From: Nostoc sp. PCC 7524
GTDB taxonomy: Bacteria > Cyanobacteriota > Cyanobacteriia > Cyanobacteriales > Nostocaceae
Assembly: GCF_000316645.1 (NCBI RefSeq)
Contig: NC_019684.1
Location: forward strand, 5,839,501-5,903,500
DNA length: 64,000 bases
Reading direction: 5' to 3'
A program made the position numbers and the translations under genes. The notes under the pieces were generated by a model. That model worked only from the letters and a program-made list of their open reading frames with translations. It did not search any database and was not told the origin of the DNA. This document shows, piece by piece, positions 1-9,154 of this stretch. The stretch's first letter is position 1. Each line of letters starts with the position of its first letter.

Positions 1-3000
1 AACGCCCAAAGTTGCCACCCCACCAGTCAAAATTGCTTGATTAATCGCTTCTGTGGGGATACCACGCGCTACTAATAACTTGTTCAGTTCGCGATTGAGG
101 CGACGGACAAACGGCACAAACACTTGACTTTCTAAATCTCGTCGCTGTAAAGTCCAGCATTGATCGGCTAATTCAAAGCTAAACGCATCTTGGTGTTGCA
201 AAATCAGCTTCAAGGCTAAGGCTGCATCTAGTAGCGCCTGTCCAATTAAGGAGCTTTCTAATCGTTGCTGGAGACAAATCCGAGTCTGGATATCAGGTTC
301 TCCGACGCGAGGTAACTCGAATTCATCTAATCCTAAACTCTGCCACTGAATCTGATCTAAACCTGTAAAAGCTGATTGCCATGGCCAAGGGTTACTACTA
401 ATTTTTTGACTATCTTCTGAGTTTTCCCAACGAGATTTGCGGTATTTGGGCGGTAAAAGTAACTGACAGATAATATCTTGCTCAATCCCCTTACTGGCAT
501 AAGCAAAACTGTGGAGCATGAAATGATTGTGGGTGAGTTGTTGCAGGCTATCTGGCACATCCAGTAGCCCCATTTCTGTGGCAGTTGCTCCCAGATTGAT
601 CACCAGGGTATTGCCTAGCAAGGAATGATCATTGATTTTGGCAGGAATTAAACCCTGGTAAGTGCTAAATTGTACTTTTTCACTGTTAGCACCATCTAGG
701 ATACTCAGTAAACTAGCGATCGCTTCCTCTACAAAAAATACTTGTTGGGGATGTTGGGCTAGTTTACTTGTCAGTAAAGCCTCCCGCACATTGAAACGAT
801 ATTGTTCTGACCAACTAGAGGGACAGTTACAAATTACACCAGCAACGTTATTGATAATTTGGTGAAAGCTGTGTTCATCTAAACCAATAGCTGTAGCAAT
901 TAATCCTTGAGTGGTACTATGGCGGTCGGCTTTGAGAGTTAACAGTAATTTTGAAAGCGATCGCACCACCCAAATTAAAGGCCCGGCAGAAAACTGATTA
1001 AATTGCAGTACAGGCTCCCATTTTTGTTGTTCATTTTTATAGGGAATAGCTACCTGTAAATATGGTTTCAACTGTGCTGAACACGGATGATTCTTCGGAT
1101 AAGCCGCTTGTGCTGGTGTTTTTGTGCTTTCAGTCTCTCCAGATGATGCAGACGTTGTAGGTAAATAAACCTCTGCGGGTAGACGAAAGGATTGCTGAAA
1201 GGAATGGCTGCCTGATTGGTGTTCTGCTGACCAGCAAATGGGATAAACAACACCCGTGGCGCGATTTAACAAGGTTGCAGAAATTCCTGTGGTACCCAAA
1301 TCAATCCCTAAATACCAAACTGAGTCCAGAGTATCAGGCGCAACTTCTCCATTGTTGATCGTACTTCCAGAGGTGACTACAGAAGCTTCTGGAGTCGCAA
1401 TTGTGGCTTCCTTTTTTTTTTCAGTCGTGGGACTAAAATCCAGGGCAGTTTCTGTCTGTGGTAAAGAAATAGGGTTTGCCGGTGAAACTTCTGGAGCGGA
1501 AACAGCAGGATTATATGTGCCGTCTACTACTTCTGGATGAAGATTTTGTTGGCGATTGCTCACCCAAAAATCAGCACTATCTAACCCAATTAAAGGTTGT
1601 GATTGTACCTGATGCTCATCAAGTTGGGCTAAATCCTGATGCAATTTGAGCCACTGCTCTTCATTGAGAGAAATTTCTGGCAGATCAGCTAAATAAGTTA
1701 CTTCTGGTGACAGCAAATTCTCTTGGGGTGAAGCCGGAATAAATTCCTCGACAAAATGTTGTGGCTGTTCGTCTTGTTCTTGGTAAGTGGCTACTGATGG
1801 TTTTGGTTCAATAGTAACTACGGTCGATTTTTTGGCATCCTCTACAGGAGAATCTAGTACCGAGAATTGTTCTTGATGTGCTGCAAAATCTACATCTGCC
1901 AATAAATCTGTTAACGATGTGATTATATCTTCACTATTGGGCTGTATAGGGTTAATTTCTGTGAGTGGTACATTTGCCAACTCTACGGATGCGGGTTGAG
2001 TCGTTTCCTCAAAGAATAATGATTCTAGGGGTTGTATGGGCGGATCTGGTATCCCTGGTGAATCAAGGTGATCAAAAATATCTGCATCTGACTGGTCAAA
2101 CCAAGCATCTGGCATCATTGCCGCAGTATCTGCTTCTGCTAGAGGATTGGTAGGAGGTAGAGGATCAGTAGGATTCAACTCAGGTAAATCCTTTGTAATA
2201 GACTCTGGGTTTAGCTCCAGACTGACATCACTGAAATTATGATCACCAAATAAGCTGGCATAGATCAGGTCAACTTCGTCATCACCATCTTCACCAATTA
2301 ATTCCACAGCATCCTGGGATAATGTGGTCGGGTTTGACAAGTTCTGAGCCACAAACGGTTCATCAGCACCCAGCAGCAACAACATTTCATCCAATTCATC
2401 GGTTGCTATGTCAAAGCTGTCTTCTAAGATGCGTTCACCTTCTTCGGTGGGGCGTAGCCCATCGCCTTCCTCGAAACTTGCCTCATCGCTCATCAACGAC
2501 AATTCTATAGATGCTGATTCCTCAATCGCTGTATCGAAGCTGTCTTCTAAGATGCGTTCACCTTCGGTGGGGCGTAGCCCATCGCCTTCGGTGGGGCGTA
2601 GCCCATCGCCTTCGGTGGGGCGTTGGCGAAGCCTCTCTCCGAGAAGCCCATCGCTCACCAACGGCAATTCTACTGTTTCTAGATTGATATCCTCTGTAGA
2701 TAGAGACTCCAACTCTATAGATAAAGGACTAGCTGCTGATTGTGGCTCTTGAGTAATGGTACTGGCTGGCTTAGAACATGATAGTACGGTAGCTAGAGTC
2801 GGATTTGCGCCCTCAACTTTAGATGGCTGAAAACTGGATAACTGTTGCGTTAAATTATTCAGTAAATTTGCCACCAACTGTTCACCTTGCAATCCCGTAC
2901 TGTGCATTCTTGCCAATGCTTGAGCTAAGGACTCATGATAAGTATTGATATTGCGCTGTAAGGCATCAAATACAACATTAACAGTGCCATCTAGAGATAA

Positions 3001-3681
3001 CAATTTTTGATCTAACTCTTGAGTTATGTGTGCTAACTGCTCTGTTTGGGGTGATGGTTCCCAGAAGGTTTGCTGGTGTGGCGGCGTAAGTTCTATACTT
3101 GTTTGACTATTGTCCTGAGTATAATTACGCTCATCAACGGTTGTCTCAGCTATCTGGGATTTTAAAGTCGGTACTAGGCGACTCATCAGCACCTGTAAAA
3201 ATTCAGTAATAATCTGCTCTTGGTTCGCCAGTTGCTGACTTAAGGAATAATTATGTAATCGCTTTTGCTCTAGCTGTCTAATTTCTTGTTCCAGAATGGT
3301 TCGCTCTTGCAAAAGTGCGGTAATTTCCCCTTTTAATGGCTGAATAAAAGTAGATAATTCGGTTTTTAATTGCTCGGCGATCGCATGAGTCTGTTCTTCT
3401 TGACTGGGAACTAGAGGTGTAACAGGCTGATTCTGAGCCTGATCAACAAACTTCAGCAATAGAGGCGATTTATGACCATAACCCACAGATGGCTGTGGTT
3501 CAAGATGTTCTGATGTCTCAGCTTCTTGTAAATTCATCAAAAAATGGCGAATTCGCTCTAAAACCTCTTTCGGCTCTGGCGCTTGACTAGAAAAAAGCCT
3601 AGACAAACGCTTACCACTGTTGTTTAGTAAGTTGTCAATATCTGCAATTAGGTTTTGAATTTCATTATTAGGGGAAGTCAC
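1..3681 (-). CDS. Large Hsp70/actin-fold ATPase-like protein, C-terminus cut by window edge
   Basis: The frame is open from a GTG at 3681 to the window edge, so at least 1227 residues are encoded and the C-terminus is missing. An in-frame TAA lies three codons upstream of the GTG, and a weak AGGT stands about 10 bases before it. Residues 1-300 look coiled-coil (long Q/E/L-rich stretches). Residues 300-780 are acidic and low-complexity. An Hsp70-type nucleotide-binding domain starts near residue 790 with YLGIDLGTTGISATLLN (phosphate-1 loop), and LTGGVATLG (adenosine/phosphate-2-like) stands at the window edge. Hsp70 and actin relatives bind ATP there. The long N-terminal extension is not a DnaK feature, so this is no ordinary chaperone and its function is unknown. 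It is divergent from the CRP-family gene. Confidence 0.8.
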   Translation of the reverse strand, partial: MTSPNNEIQNLIADIDNLLNNSGKRLSRLFSSQAPEPKEVLERIRHFLMNLQEAETSEHLEPQPSVGYGHKSPLLLKFVDQAQNQPVTPLVPSQEEQTHAIAEQLKTELSTFIQPLKGEITALLQERTILEQEIRQLEQKRLHNYSLSQQLANQEQIITEFLQVLMSRLVPTLKSQIAETTVDERNYTQDNSQTSIELTPPHQQTFWEPSPQTEQLAHITQELDQKLLSLDGTVNVVFDALQRNINTYHESLAQALARMHSTGLQGEQLVANLLNNLTQQLSSFQPSKVEGANPTLATVLSCSKPASTITQEPQSAASPLSIELESLSTEDINLETVELPLVSDGLLGERLRQRPTEGDGLRPTEGDGLRPTEGERILEDSFDTAIEESASIELSLMSDEASFEEGDGLRPTEEGERILEDSFDIATDELDEMLLLLGADEPFVAQNLSNPTTLSQDAVELIGEDGDDEVDLIYASLFGDHNFSDVSLELNPESITKDLPELNPTDPLPPTNPLAEADTAAMMPDAWFDQSDADIFDHLDSPGIPDPPIQPLESLFFEETTQPASVELANVPLTEINPIQPNSEDIITSLTDLLADVDFAAHQEQFSVLDSPVEDAKKSTVVTIEPKPSVATYQEQDEQPQHFVEEFIPASPQENLLSPEVTYLADLPEISLNEEQWLKLHQDLAQLDEHQVQSQPLIGLDSADFWVSNRQQNLHPEVVDGTYNPAVSAPEVSPANPISLPQTETALDFSPTTEKKKEATIATPEASVVTSGSTINNGEVAPDTLDSVWYLGIDLGTTGISATLLNRATGVVYPICWSAEHQSGSHSFQQSFRLPAEVYLPTTSASSGETESTKTPAQAAYPKNHPCSAQLKPYLQVAIPYKNEQQKWEPVLQFNQFSAGPLIWVVRSLSKLLLTLKADRHSTTQGLIATAIGLDEHSFHQIINNVAGVICNCPSSWSEQYRFNVREALLTSKLAQHPQQVFFVEEAIASLLSILDGANSEKVQFSTYQGLIPAKINDHSLLGNTLVINLGATATEMGLLDVPDSLQQLTHNHFMLHSFAYASKGIEQDIICQLLLPPKYRKSRWENSEDSQKISSNPWPWQSAFTGLDQIQWQSLGLDEFELPRVGEPDIQTRICLQQRLESSLIGQALLDAALALKLILQHQDAFSFELADQCWTLQRRDLESQVFVPFVRRLNRELNKLLVARGIPTEAINQAILTGGVATLGV
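2411..2655. repeat. In-frame tandem and dispersed repeats inside the Hsp70-like gene
   Basis: A block holding CTGTCTTCTAAGATGCGTTC and then TTCGGTGGGGCGTAGCCC occurs twice, about 122 bases apart (from about 2411 and from about 2533). A 21-base unit then follows in tandem, GGTGGGGCGTAGCCCATCGCC plus TTC, ending in the variant GGCGTTGGCGAAGCC at about 2618. On the coding strand these read as repeated RPTEGDGL and ERILEDSFD peptides, so the insertions kept the frame. GGCGTAGCCCATCGCC-type words are dispersed repeats of Nostoc genomes. Confidence 0.75.
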
Positions 3682-4290
3682 TTTAAATTACCTGATCTAG
3701 AATTTTAGGTTAACTGAATGTGTAAATTAATTTACAATTATTTAAGTAACAAGGATAACTTAGTGCAATTGTTGTATGGATGAATAAAAGTGGTAGCTTG
3801 CCGTGAAGTTGTAGCAGGTATCACCTATGAACAACTATTTTGGGGTGATTAGCCCTCCTAAACTCTGGGATTGCCAGTATTCAGATAGTGTACAAGGGGA
3901 TGTTACAGCCTCTAGGACTTCATAGTATAAAAACACAAAAAAATCCAAATCGCCAAGCCAGTTGTATAGCTGATGGATAATCGGGATAGTAAGGTAGCAT
4001 TTGTTTTACTCACCTCCTGATGACAATGAAGGGTAAAAATTTTTTAGCAAAAATTAACTACTTTGAGTATCATTATTGTTGATTAACTATATTTTTGGAG
4101 TATTCATTTTTTCTGGGAGCTAGTCTGAACGCAATTTCACATCAAAGTTAAACATTGTCTAGAAAAAAGTTCTGATCACTTGCCTGTGTAACATAATTAA
4201 TTTGCTTTTAAGAAATTGTACTTTTATCGCTTAGGCTGAATTTAACGCTCTTGTTTGCTTTATATACCTGCTTTGATAAAAAATCTCGTA
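3682..4290. other. Divergent intergenic region between Hsp70-like and CRP-family genes
   Basis: About 600 AT-rich bases that must hold promoters in both directions. I see no open frame, strong hairpin or recognisable operator. A TTG at 4255 is in frame with the CRP-family gene, but the ATG at 4291 fits the family start better. Confidence 0.6.
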
Positions 4291-4989
4291 ATGGAAGACC
4301 GATATAACTTACAGGCAAACACTAACCCCTGGATAATCTCGGCTCCCTTTTTTCAAGGTTTACCAGAAACCTCTGTAGAAATAGCCCTCAACCACCTTGT
4401 AACTCGTACACATCCAGCTAATCAAGTAATTTTACTAGAAAATGACTGGGGTGGTTCTGTATACTTTATAGTTGAAGGCTGGGTAAAAATTCGTACTTAC
4501 AATTTAGAAGGTAAAGAAGTAACACTGAATATTCTGGGTAAAGGAGAATTATTTGGTGAAATGGCAGCTTTAGATGAAGTCCCCCGTTCTACAGATGTCA
4601 TTACTCTTACTACTACAATGATTGGTAGTATGCCATCCCAAGATTTTGTCAAGTTACTGCATACAGAACCTTTGGCGGGGGTTCACTTATCTCAACTGAT
4701 GGCTCGACGCTTACGGCAAGTCAATCGAAGGTTGCGGCTACGGGAATCTGATAGTCAGTCAAGGGTAGCAGATACACTATTATTTTTGGCAGAAGGCCAA
4801 GGAAAACGGGGACAGACAGGAACCGAAATTCCTAACTTACCTCACCGGGAACTGAGTAGTTTGAGTGGATTAGCACGAGAAACAGTGACGAGAGTATTGA
4901 CAAGATTTGAAAAAAAAGGCTTGATTAAGCGAGATCAGGATAATATTTGTATTCCCGATTTGTCAGCCTTAGAAAAAATGATAGTTTAA
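4291..4989 (+). CDS. CRP/FNR-family transcription regulator, probably cAMP-responsive
   Basis: The protein has 232 residues from the ATG at 4291 (MEDRYNL). An N-terminal cyclic-nucleotide-binding beta-roll is followed by a C-terminal winged helix (RELSSLSGLARETVTRVLTR). The phosphate-binding cassette reads GELFGEMAALDEVPRSTDV. It keeps the Gly-Glu and Arg-Ser residues that contact cAMP in E. coli CRP, so cAMP binding is plausible, as in the SYCRP1 type of cyanobacterial CRP. It is clearly not NtcA, whose sequence differs throughout. A DUF2232 membrane protein follows 13 bases downstream on the same strand and is probably co-transcribed. Target genes cannot be read from the sequence. Confidence 0.9.
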   Translation: MEDRYNLQANTNPWIISAPFFQGLPETSVEIALNHLVTRTHPANQVILLENDWGGSVYFIVEGWVKIRTYNLEGKEVTLNILGKGELFGEMAALDEVPRSTDVITLTTTMIGSMPSQDFVKLLHTEPLAGVHLSQLMARRLRQVNRRLRLRESDSQSRVADTLLFLAEGQGKRGQTGTEIPNLPHRELSSLSGLARETVTRVLTRFEKKGLIKRDQDNICIPDLSALEKMIV

Positions 4990-5002
4990 CAACTTTTTCC
5001 CG

Positions 5003-5734
5003 ATGAGTATTCTCAATTCTCTGCCAGATGAGCCAGAGGAAAATTCATCCCCTGAATCTCACAACTCACTAAATCAAGATTTAGATCAGCAAGAACAGCT
5101 CAAGCAGCCTCAATTAAAGGTAGATGCACCCTTGAGAATGGTAGAAACTGCATTTTTAGCAAGTGCTGCCAGTCTAATTTGGTTCATTAATTTTTACTTT
5201 CCCTTGGGGCCAGTATTGCGGATATTTTTCCCTGTACCCATTGCTTTAGTTTATCTGCGTTGGGGCAAACGAGCCTCATGGATGGCGGCTGTTACCTCTG
5301 GCTTACTGCTATCAGTTTTGATGGGGCCAGTTCGTAGTCTGTTATTCGTTATGCCCTTTGCGTTTATGGGTGTGCTATTGGGTGCAACATGGTATCGTCG
5401 TGTGCCTTGGCTTGTTTCTATTACTCTAGGAACTGTATTAGGCACTTTAGGTGTATTTTTTCGCCTGTGGTTGCTATCTATCTTGTCAGGTGAAGATTTA
5501 TGGATTTATGTAATTAACCAAGTCACAGAACTGACAGAGTGGATATTTCTGAGGTTAGGACTATTAGCTACCCCTAGTGTATTTGTAATTCAAATAGGGG
5601 CGATCGCCTTAATTGTCATCAATAATTTTATCTACCTGTTTATAGTACATTTAGCTGCATGGCTATTGTTAGACCGTTTGGGAAATCCCATACCCCGTCC
5701 ACCAAATTGGGTGCAAGTGTTGATGGATTATTAA
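5003..5734 (+). CDS. DUF2232 integral membrane protein
   Basis: The protein has 243 residues. A hydrophilic, Pro/Glu/Gln-rich N-terminus (about 45 residues) precedes five or six hydrophobic segments between about 50 and 235, including VYLRWGKRASWMAA and FLRLGLLATPSVFVIQIGAIAL. This matches the cyanobacterial DUF2232 family, distantly related to Bacillus YybS. Its biochemical role is unknown. It lies 13 bases after the CRP-family gene and 60 bases before the CobT-like gene, so the three may form one transcript. Confidence 0.8.
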   Translation: MSILNSLPDEPEENSSPESHNSLNQDLDQQEQLKQPQLKVDAPLRMVETAFLASAASLIWFINFYFPLGPVLRIFFPVPIALVYLRWGKRASWMAAVTSGLLLSVLMGPVRSLLFVMPFAFMGVLLGATWYRRVPWLVSITLGTVLGTLGVFFRLWLLSILSGEDLWIYVINQVTELTEWIFLRLGLLATPSVFVIQIGAIALIVINNFIYLFIVHLAAWLLLDRLGNPIPRPPNWVQVLMDY

Positions 5735-5794
5735 TCAGGTGGGAGTGGGGAGTTGTCCAGAAAACCCTGGTTTTAGGGTATCGGGGTCGTATAT

Positions 5795-6928
5795 ATGGTT
5801 CGTATTTATACACAAGCAGAGCAAGGAGAAGCATGGCTACGGCGTTATCGTGGTGATGTGCCTTTGTTTGTCTGTGTTTTAGGTTTTACCGAAACTGGTT
5901 TGATTCCAGGAATTTCAGCAGCTGGTTGCACTCCAGAGGATCGAAAATATACTGCTTGTGCTGATGCAGAATTTTTATACTATGGTGCCAAACATCAGCC
6001 TCAATATCCTTTACCACCACTGGCGGCGGGAGCATCCCCTGTACTAATATCTCGCGCTGTGGTGGAAGCATTTAACATACCTGTTTATTTATTTAATGCT
6101 GGACTACCTCAACCCCCAGCTGCGCCTATTATTGATTTGGGGGGTTTTCCGGCGAAGTGTTTAAGCACAGGCGCAGCAATGGCATTAACCAATGTCAATC
6201 ATTTATTTAAGCAAGGATTGCTTTGGGGTGAACGCCTAGCGGCTAAATCTCAGACAGGTTATCTGATTTTAAGTGAATGTGTTGTTGGTGGTACTACTAC
6301 TGCTTTAGGGATTTTAACTGGCTTGGGTATAGACGCGCTAGGAAAGGTCAACAGTAGTCACCCCATTTGTAATCACGAACAGAAGTGGCAAGTGGTGCAG
6401 GAAGGGTTGGAGAGGATGAAAAAGAGACACAAGGTAAAAGATCATTCTTCTCTCCCTATTGATCCTCTAGAACTAGCTGCGTCAGTAGGTGATCCCATGC
6501 AGGTAGTAGTGGCTGGAATGGCGATCGCAGCTAGTCGCCGTTGTGGTGTACTATTGGCTGGTGGTACGCAAATGCTAGCAGTTTATGCGCTCATGAATGC
6601 GATCGCACAGACTTACAGCTTATCTTGGCAACCAACAGCAGTAGCTGTCGGTACAACCCGTTGGGTAGCAGAAGATCCAACGGGTGATACTGTTAAACTT
6701 GCCCTGAGTTTAAATGAGCCAATCCCTACCCTATTAGCAACTGGACTGAGTTTTGCCGATTCTCGCTACTCCCAACTCCAAGCTTATGAACAAGGTTTTG
6801 TGAAAGAAGGCGTAGGTGCTGGTGCAGCTTGTATCGCCGCCCATCTTTGTCAAGATTGGCAGCAACATCAACTTTTGGCAGCCATTGAGAACCAGATTGA
6901 GCAACTTACCCAACTCCGTAGCTCATAG
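5795..6928 (+). CDS. CobT-like nicotinate-nucleotide phosphoribosyltransferase family (TIGR00303 type)
   Basis: The protein has 377 residues. Gly-rich conserved stretches such as CVLGFTETGLIPGISAAG, VVGGTTTALGILTG and GVLLAGGTQMLAVYAL match the cyanobacterial/archaeal CobT-like family. CobT enzymes make the alpha-ribotide that becomes the lower ligand of cobalamin. Cyanobacteria generally make pseudocobalamin with adenine as lower ligand, so the acceptor base is uncertain. No B12 riboswitch is visible upstream (only 60 bases). A strong intrinsic terminator follows directly, so this gene ends its transcription unit. Confidence 0.85.
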   Translation: MVRIYTQAEQGEAWLRRYRGDVPLFVCVLGFTETGLIPGISAAGCTPEDRKYTACADAEFLYYGAKHQPQYPLPPLAAGASPVLISRAVVEAFNIPVYLFNAGLPQPPAAPIIDLGGFPAKCLSTGAAMALTNVNHLFKQGLLWGERLAAKSQTGYLILSECVVGGTTTALGILTGLGIDALGKVNSSHPICNHEQKWQVVQEGLERMKKRHKVKDHSSLPIDPLELAASVGDPMQVVVAGMAIAASRRCGVLLAGGTQMLAVYALMNAIAQTYSLSWQPTAVAVGTTRWVAEDPTGDTVKLALSLNEPIPTLLATGLSFADSRYSQLQAYEQGFVKEGVGAGAACIAAHLCQDWQQHQLLAAIENQIEQLTQLRSS

Positions 6929-6936
6929 CAAAAATA

Positions 6937-6963
6937 CCGGAATTTTTGATTCCGGCATTTTTT
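6937..6963 (+). terminator. Rho-independent terminator of the crp-DUF2232-cobT unit
   Basis: A perfect 7-bp stem CCGGAAT/ATTCCGG (6937-6943 with 6949-6955) and a 5-base loop are followed by CATTTTTTT-like sequence. It starts 9 bases after the CobT-like stop codon. Confidence 0.9.
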
Positions 6964-6967
6964 AGGA

Positions 6968-7005
6968 ATATTGACTATTGACTATTGACTATGGATTATT
7001 GACTG
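6968..7005. repeat. Heptamer repeat tract (ATTGACT type)
   Basis: Three tandem copies of TATTGAC are followed by a diverged copy. It belongs to the short tandemly repeated repetitive (STRR) class known from heterocystous cyanobacteria. The same family recurs in ribosomal-cluster spacers. Confidence 0.8.
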
Positions 7006-7046
7006 CCACAACAAAAAATTTACGATAGCTGCGTAAGTCATTTTAA

Positions 7047-7424
7047 TTAATGAATTCTCTCTTTGAGTAGTTGTTCTTCTAAAGCGGCAATACGATTGTA
7101 TGCTGCCGTTAATTGCGCCGTCAGTCTTTGTATTTGAATTTCGGGTGATAAAGTTCTTTCTCCATCTTGGCGATTCATGTCTAGATAAATGCCATCTGTC
7201 AATATATCCTTATGTTCCAGTTCTGCACTGAAACTCATATTATGTCTTTTTAACTGAGAGTAACCAGTATCACGATTTTCCTGCAAATTATCCTTGGCTT
7301 CTGTTCTGGCTAAGGAGCATTCTGAAAAAGCTTGAGCGACTTTCAAGTCAAGCTGCTCTATGAACTGGTAGAGGGCATCCAGTTTATGACTCACAGTTAG
7401 GATCTGCTGTTGTAATGGCTCCAT
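7047..7424 (-). CDS. Small coiled-coil hypothetical protein
   Basis: The protein has 125 residues and starts at ATG (MEPLQQQ). The N-terminal 45 residues and the last 35 (PEIQIQRLTAQLTAAYNRIAAL onward) have heptad-like hydrophobic spacing, so two coiled-coil helices flank a polar middle. There is no signal peptide, membrane segment or known catalytic motif. I do not recognise the family. It stands alone between the CobT-like terminator and a long AT-rich spacer. Confidence 0.6.
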   Translation of the reverse strand: MEPLQQQILTVSHKLDALYQFIEQLDLKVAQAFSECSLARTEAKDNLQENRDTGYSQLKRHNMSFSAELEHKDILTDGIYLDMNRQDGERTLSPEIQIQRLTAQLTAAYNRIAALEEQLLKERIH

Positions 7425-7991
7425 TTAATACCCTCGTCCGCACATTTTCTATATGTTATTCAATTTACTGGCAATGTTAAACATACTTATGAATTATTTA
7501 ATGATTCAAATCTTCCGTTGGAATGCTACATACAGTGAATCATTTATAAATCTAATTCAATGATAACTAGAGCTATTACTCATGATTTTATTGAGATTAA
7601 TTAACTTATATTGGTTAATGATGACAGATTTTTCCAGTTAATTAATACTGCTTTAGCCGCGAATGTGACCAATAACTGGATTTTAAAGCCATTAATCTTG
7701 TGATTTGAACTTTAATGTTGATTTTCAGTCTTTTGAAACTGAATTCGTAGACACAGAGGATAAACCACAAGGTACAGGGTATAGGAAAGAAGGGTTCTTT
7801 AGATGTACTGAGTTGTTTGAATCAAAAAGCGAAGCAGACTACTGTATCTGATAATTGCTAAAAACGGCAGGTGGTACATTGAATGACGGCTAGGTATGAG
7901 ATAAGAGATATATTTGGAAAAATAGTAATTTTTTTACTGCTGAATAATAACTTATCTTTATATAACTTTATATCTTTATAGTTTTAAAGCA
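7425..7991. other. AT-rich intergenic region, no gene seen
   Basis: About 570 AT-rich bases between divergent genes. I find no open frame with a credible start, tRNA, or strong hairpin. It must contain the promoters of both flanking genes. Confidence 0.6.
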
Positions 7992-9140
7992 ATGGATAGA
8001 CGAGCTTTTTTAATCAGCGTGGGTGGATTGGCACTTTCACAACTGCTTGTTGGGTGTAATAACAGCAAACAAGCAAAACTTAACGTGCAATTGCTCAAAA
8101 GTTCTATACCTGCTCAAGTAGTTGATCAGTTTCGCCAAAATTTGCAGCAATCGGTGCAAGTCAAGTTTGCGCCAGTGGCACAGTTACAAGACATCTTTAA
8201 GCAATTACAAACTTGGCAGCAGCCGACAGCTAAAGAGGATCAAGGCTGGACTCGCCTCATTCCCTTTAGACAATCTCAATCATCTGCTGTAGCTAATTTG
8301 GTGACATTGGGAGATTACTGGCTCAAAACGGTAATTGAACAACGACTGATTCAACCACTAGAACCAGCACAATTAAAACAGTGGACTGAGTTGGATGCTA
8401 GATGGCAGCAATTGGTAAGGCGTAATGATCAAGGTTTCCCAGATCCCCAAGGAAAGGTTTGGGCTGCGCCTTATCGTTGGGGTAGTACAGTCATTGTTTA
8501 TAACCAAGATAAGTTTAAAGACTTGGGATGGATGCCCCAAGATTGGAGTGATTTATGGCGAGAAGAGATGCGATCGCGTTTTTCTTTATTAGACCATCCC
8601 AGAGAAGTTATTGGTTTAGTTTTAAAGAAACTGGGCAAATCATATAACACCGAAAATTTAGATGCAGTTCCACAATTAGAGCAAGAACTACGAACATTAA
8701 ACCAACAGGCTAAATTCTACAGTTCCAATACTTACCTGCAACCTCTGATTATTGGCGATACTTGGCTAGCAGTTGGTTGGTCAAATGATGTAGTACCAAT
8801 TTTGAGTCGTTATCCCCAAATGAAGATGATTATTCCCCGTTCAGGAACAGCAATCTGGGCTGATTTGTGGGTAAGTCCAAAAGGTGCGAATCAAGATGAT
8901 AATTTATCATCTCAATGGATTGATTTTTGTTGGCAGCCAAACATTGCCAAGCAAATTGTTGTGAGGACTAAAAGTAATTCACCAATTCCTACCAATATCG
9001 CCGATGATGATATTCAAGGGTCATTCGCTAGTTTGTTACTGAATAATCAGGAAGTCTTCGACAAGAGTGAATTTTTGCTGCCTCTACAGCTGACTACAGC
9101 CAAGCAGTACGAATCTTTATTTAATAACATTAAAGCTTAA
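7992..9140 (+). CDS. Polyamine-type extracellular solute-binding lipoprotein (PotD/PotF-like)
   Basis: The protein has 382 residues. The N-terminus MDRRAFLISVGGLALSQ joins a double arginine to a lipobox (LVGC, Cys near 22), so it is probably an exported, lipid-anchored protein. The body resembles family-1 solute-binding proteins of the spermidine/putrescine type (WAAPYRWGSTVIVYNQDKF, GDTWLAVGWSND). Such proteins deliver ligand to an ABC permease. No permease or ATPase gene is adjacent, so the partner must lie elsewhere or is lost. The ligand is inferred from the family only. Confidence 0.75.
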   Translation: MDRRAFLISVGGLALSQLLVGCNNSKQAKLNVQLLKSSIPAQVVDQFRQNLQQSVQVKFAPVAQLQDIFKQLQTWQQPTAKEDQGWTRLIPFRQSQSSAVANLVTLGDYWLKTVIEQRLIQPLEPAQLKQWTELDARWQQLVRRNDQGFPDPQGKVWAAPYRWGSTVIVYNQDKFKDLGWMPQDWSDLWREEMRSRFSLLDHPREVIGLVLKKLGKSYNTENLDAVPQLEQELRTLNQQAKFYSSNTYLQPLIIGDTWLAVGWSNDVVPILSRYPQMKMIIPRSGTAIWADLWVSPKGANQDDNLSSQWIDFCWQPNIAKQIVVRTKSNSPIPTNIADDDIQGSFASLLLNNQEVFDKSEFLLPLQLTTAKQYESLFNNIKA

Positions 9141-9154
9141 ATATGAGTCCTCTA

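Noticed and set aside
2322..2752. Plus-strand open frames opposite the Hsp70-like gene
   Set aside because: They are antisense shadows of the repeat region; the minus frame is continuous for more than 1200 codons.
4291..4989. NtcA as identity of the CRP-family gene
   Set aside because: The sequence lacks NtcA-specific stretches and keeps the cAMP-contacting Gly-Glu and Arg-Ser residues instead.
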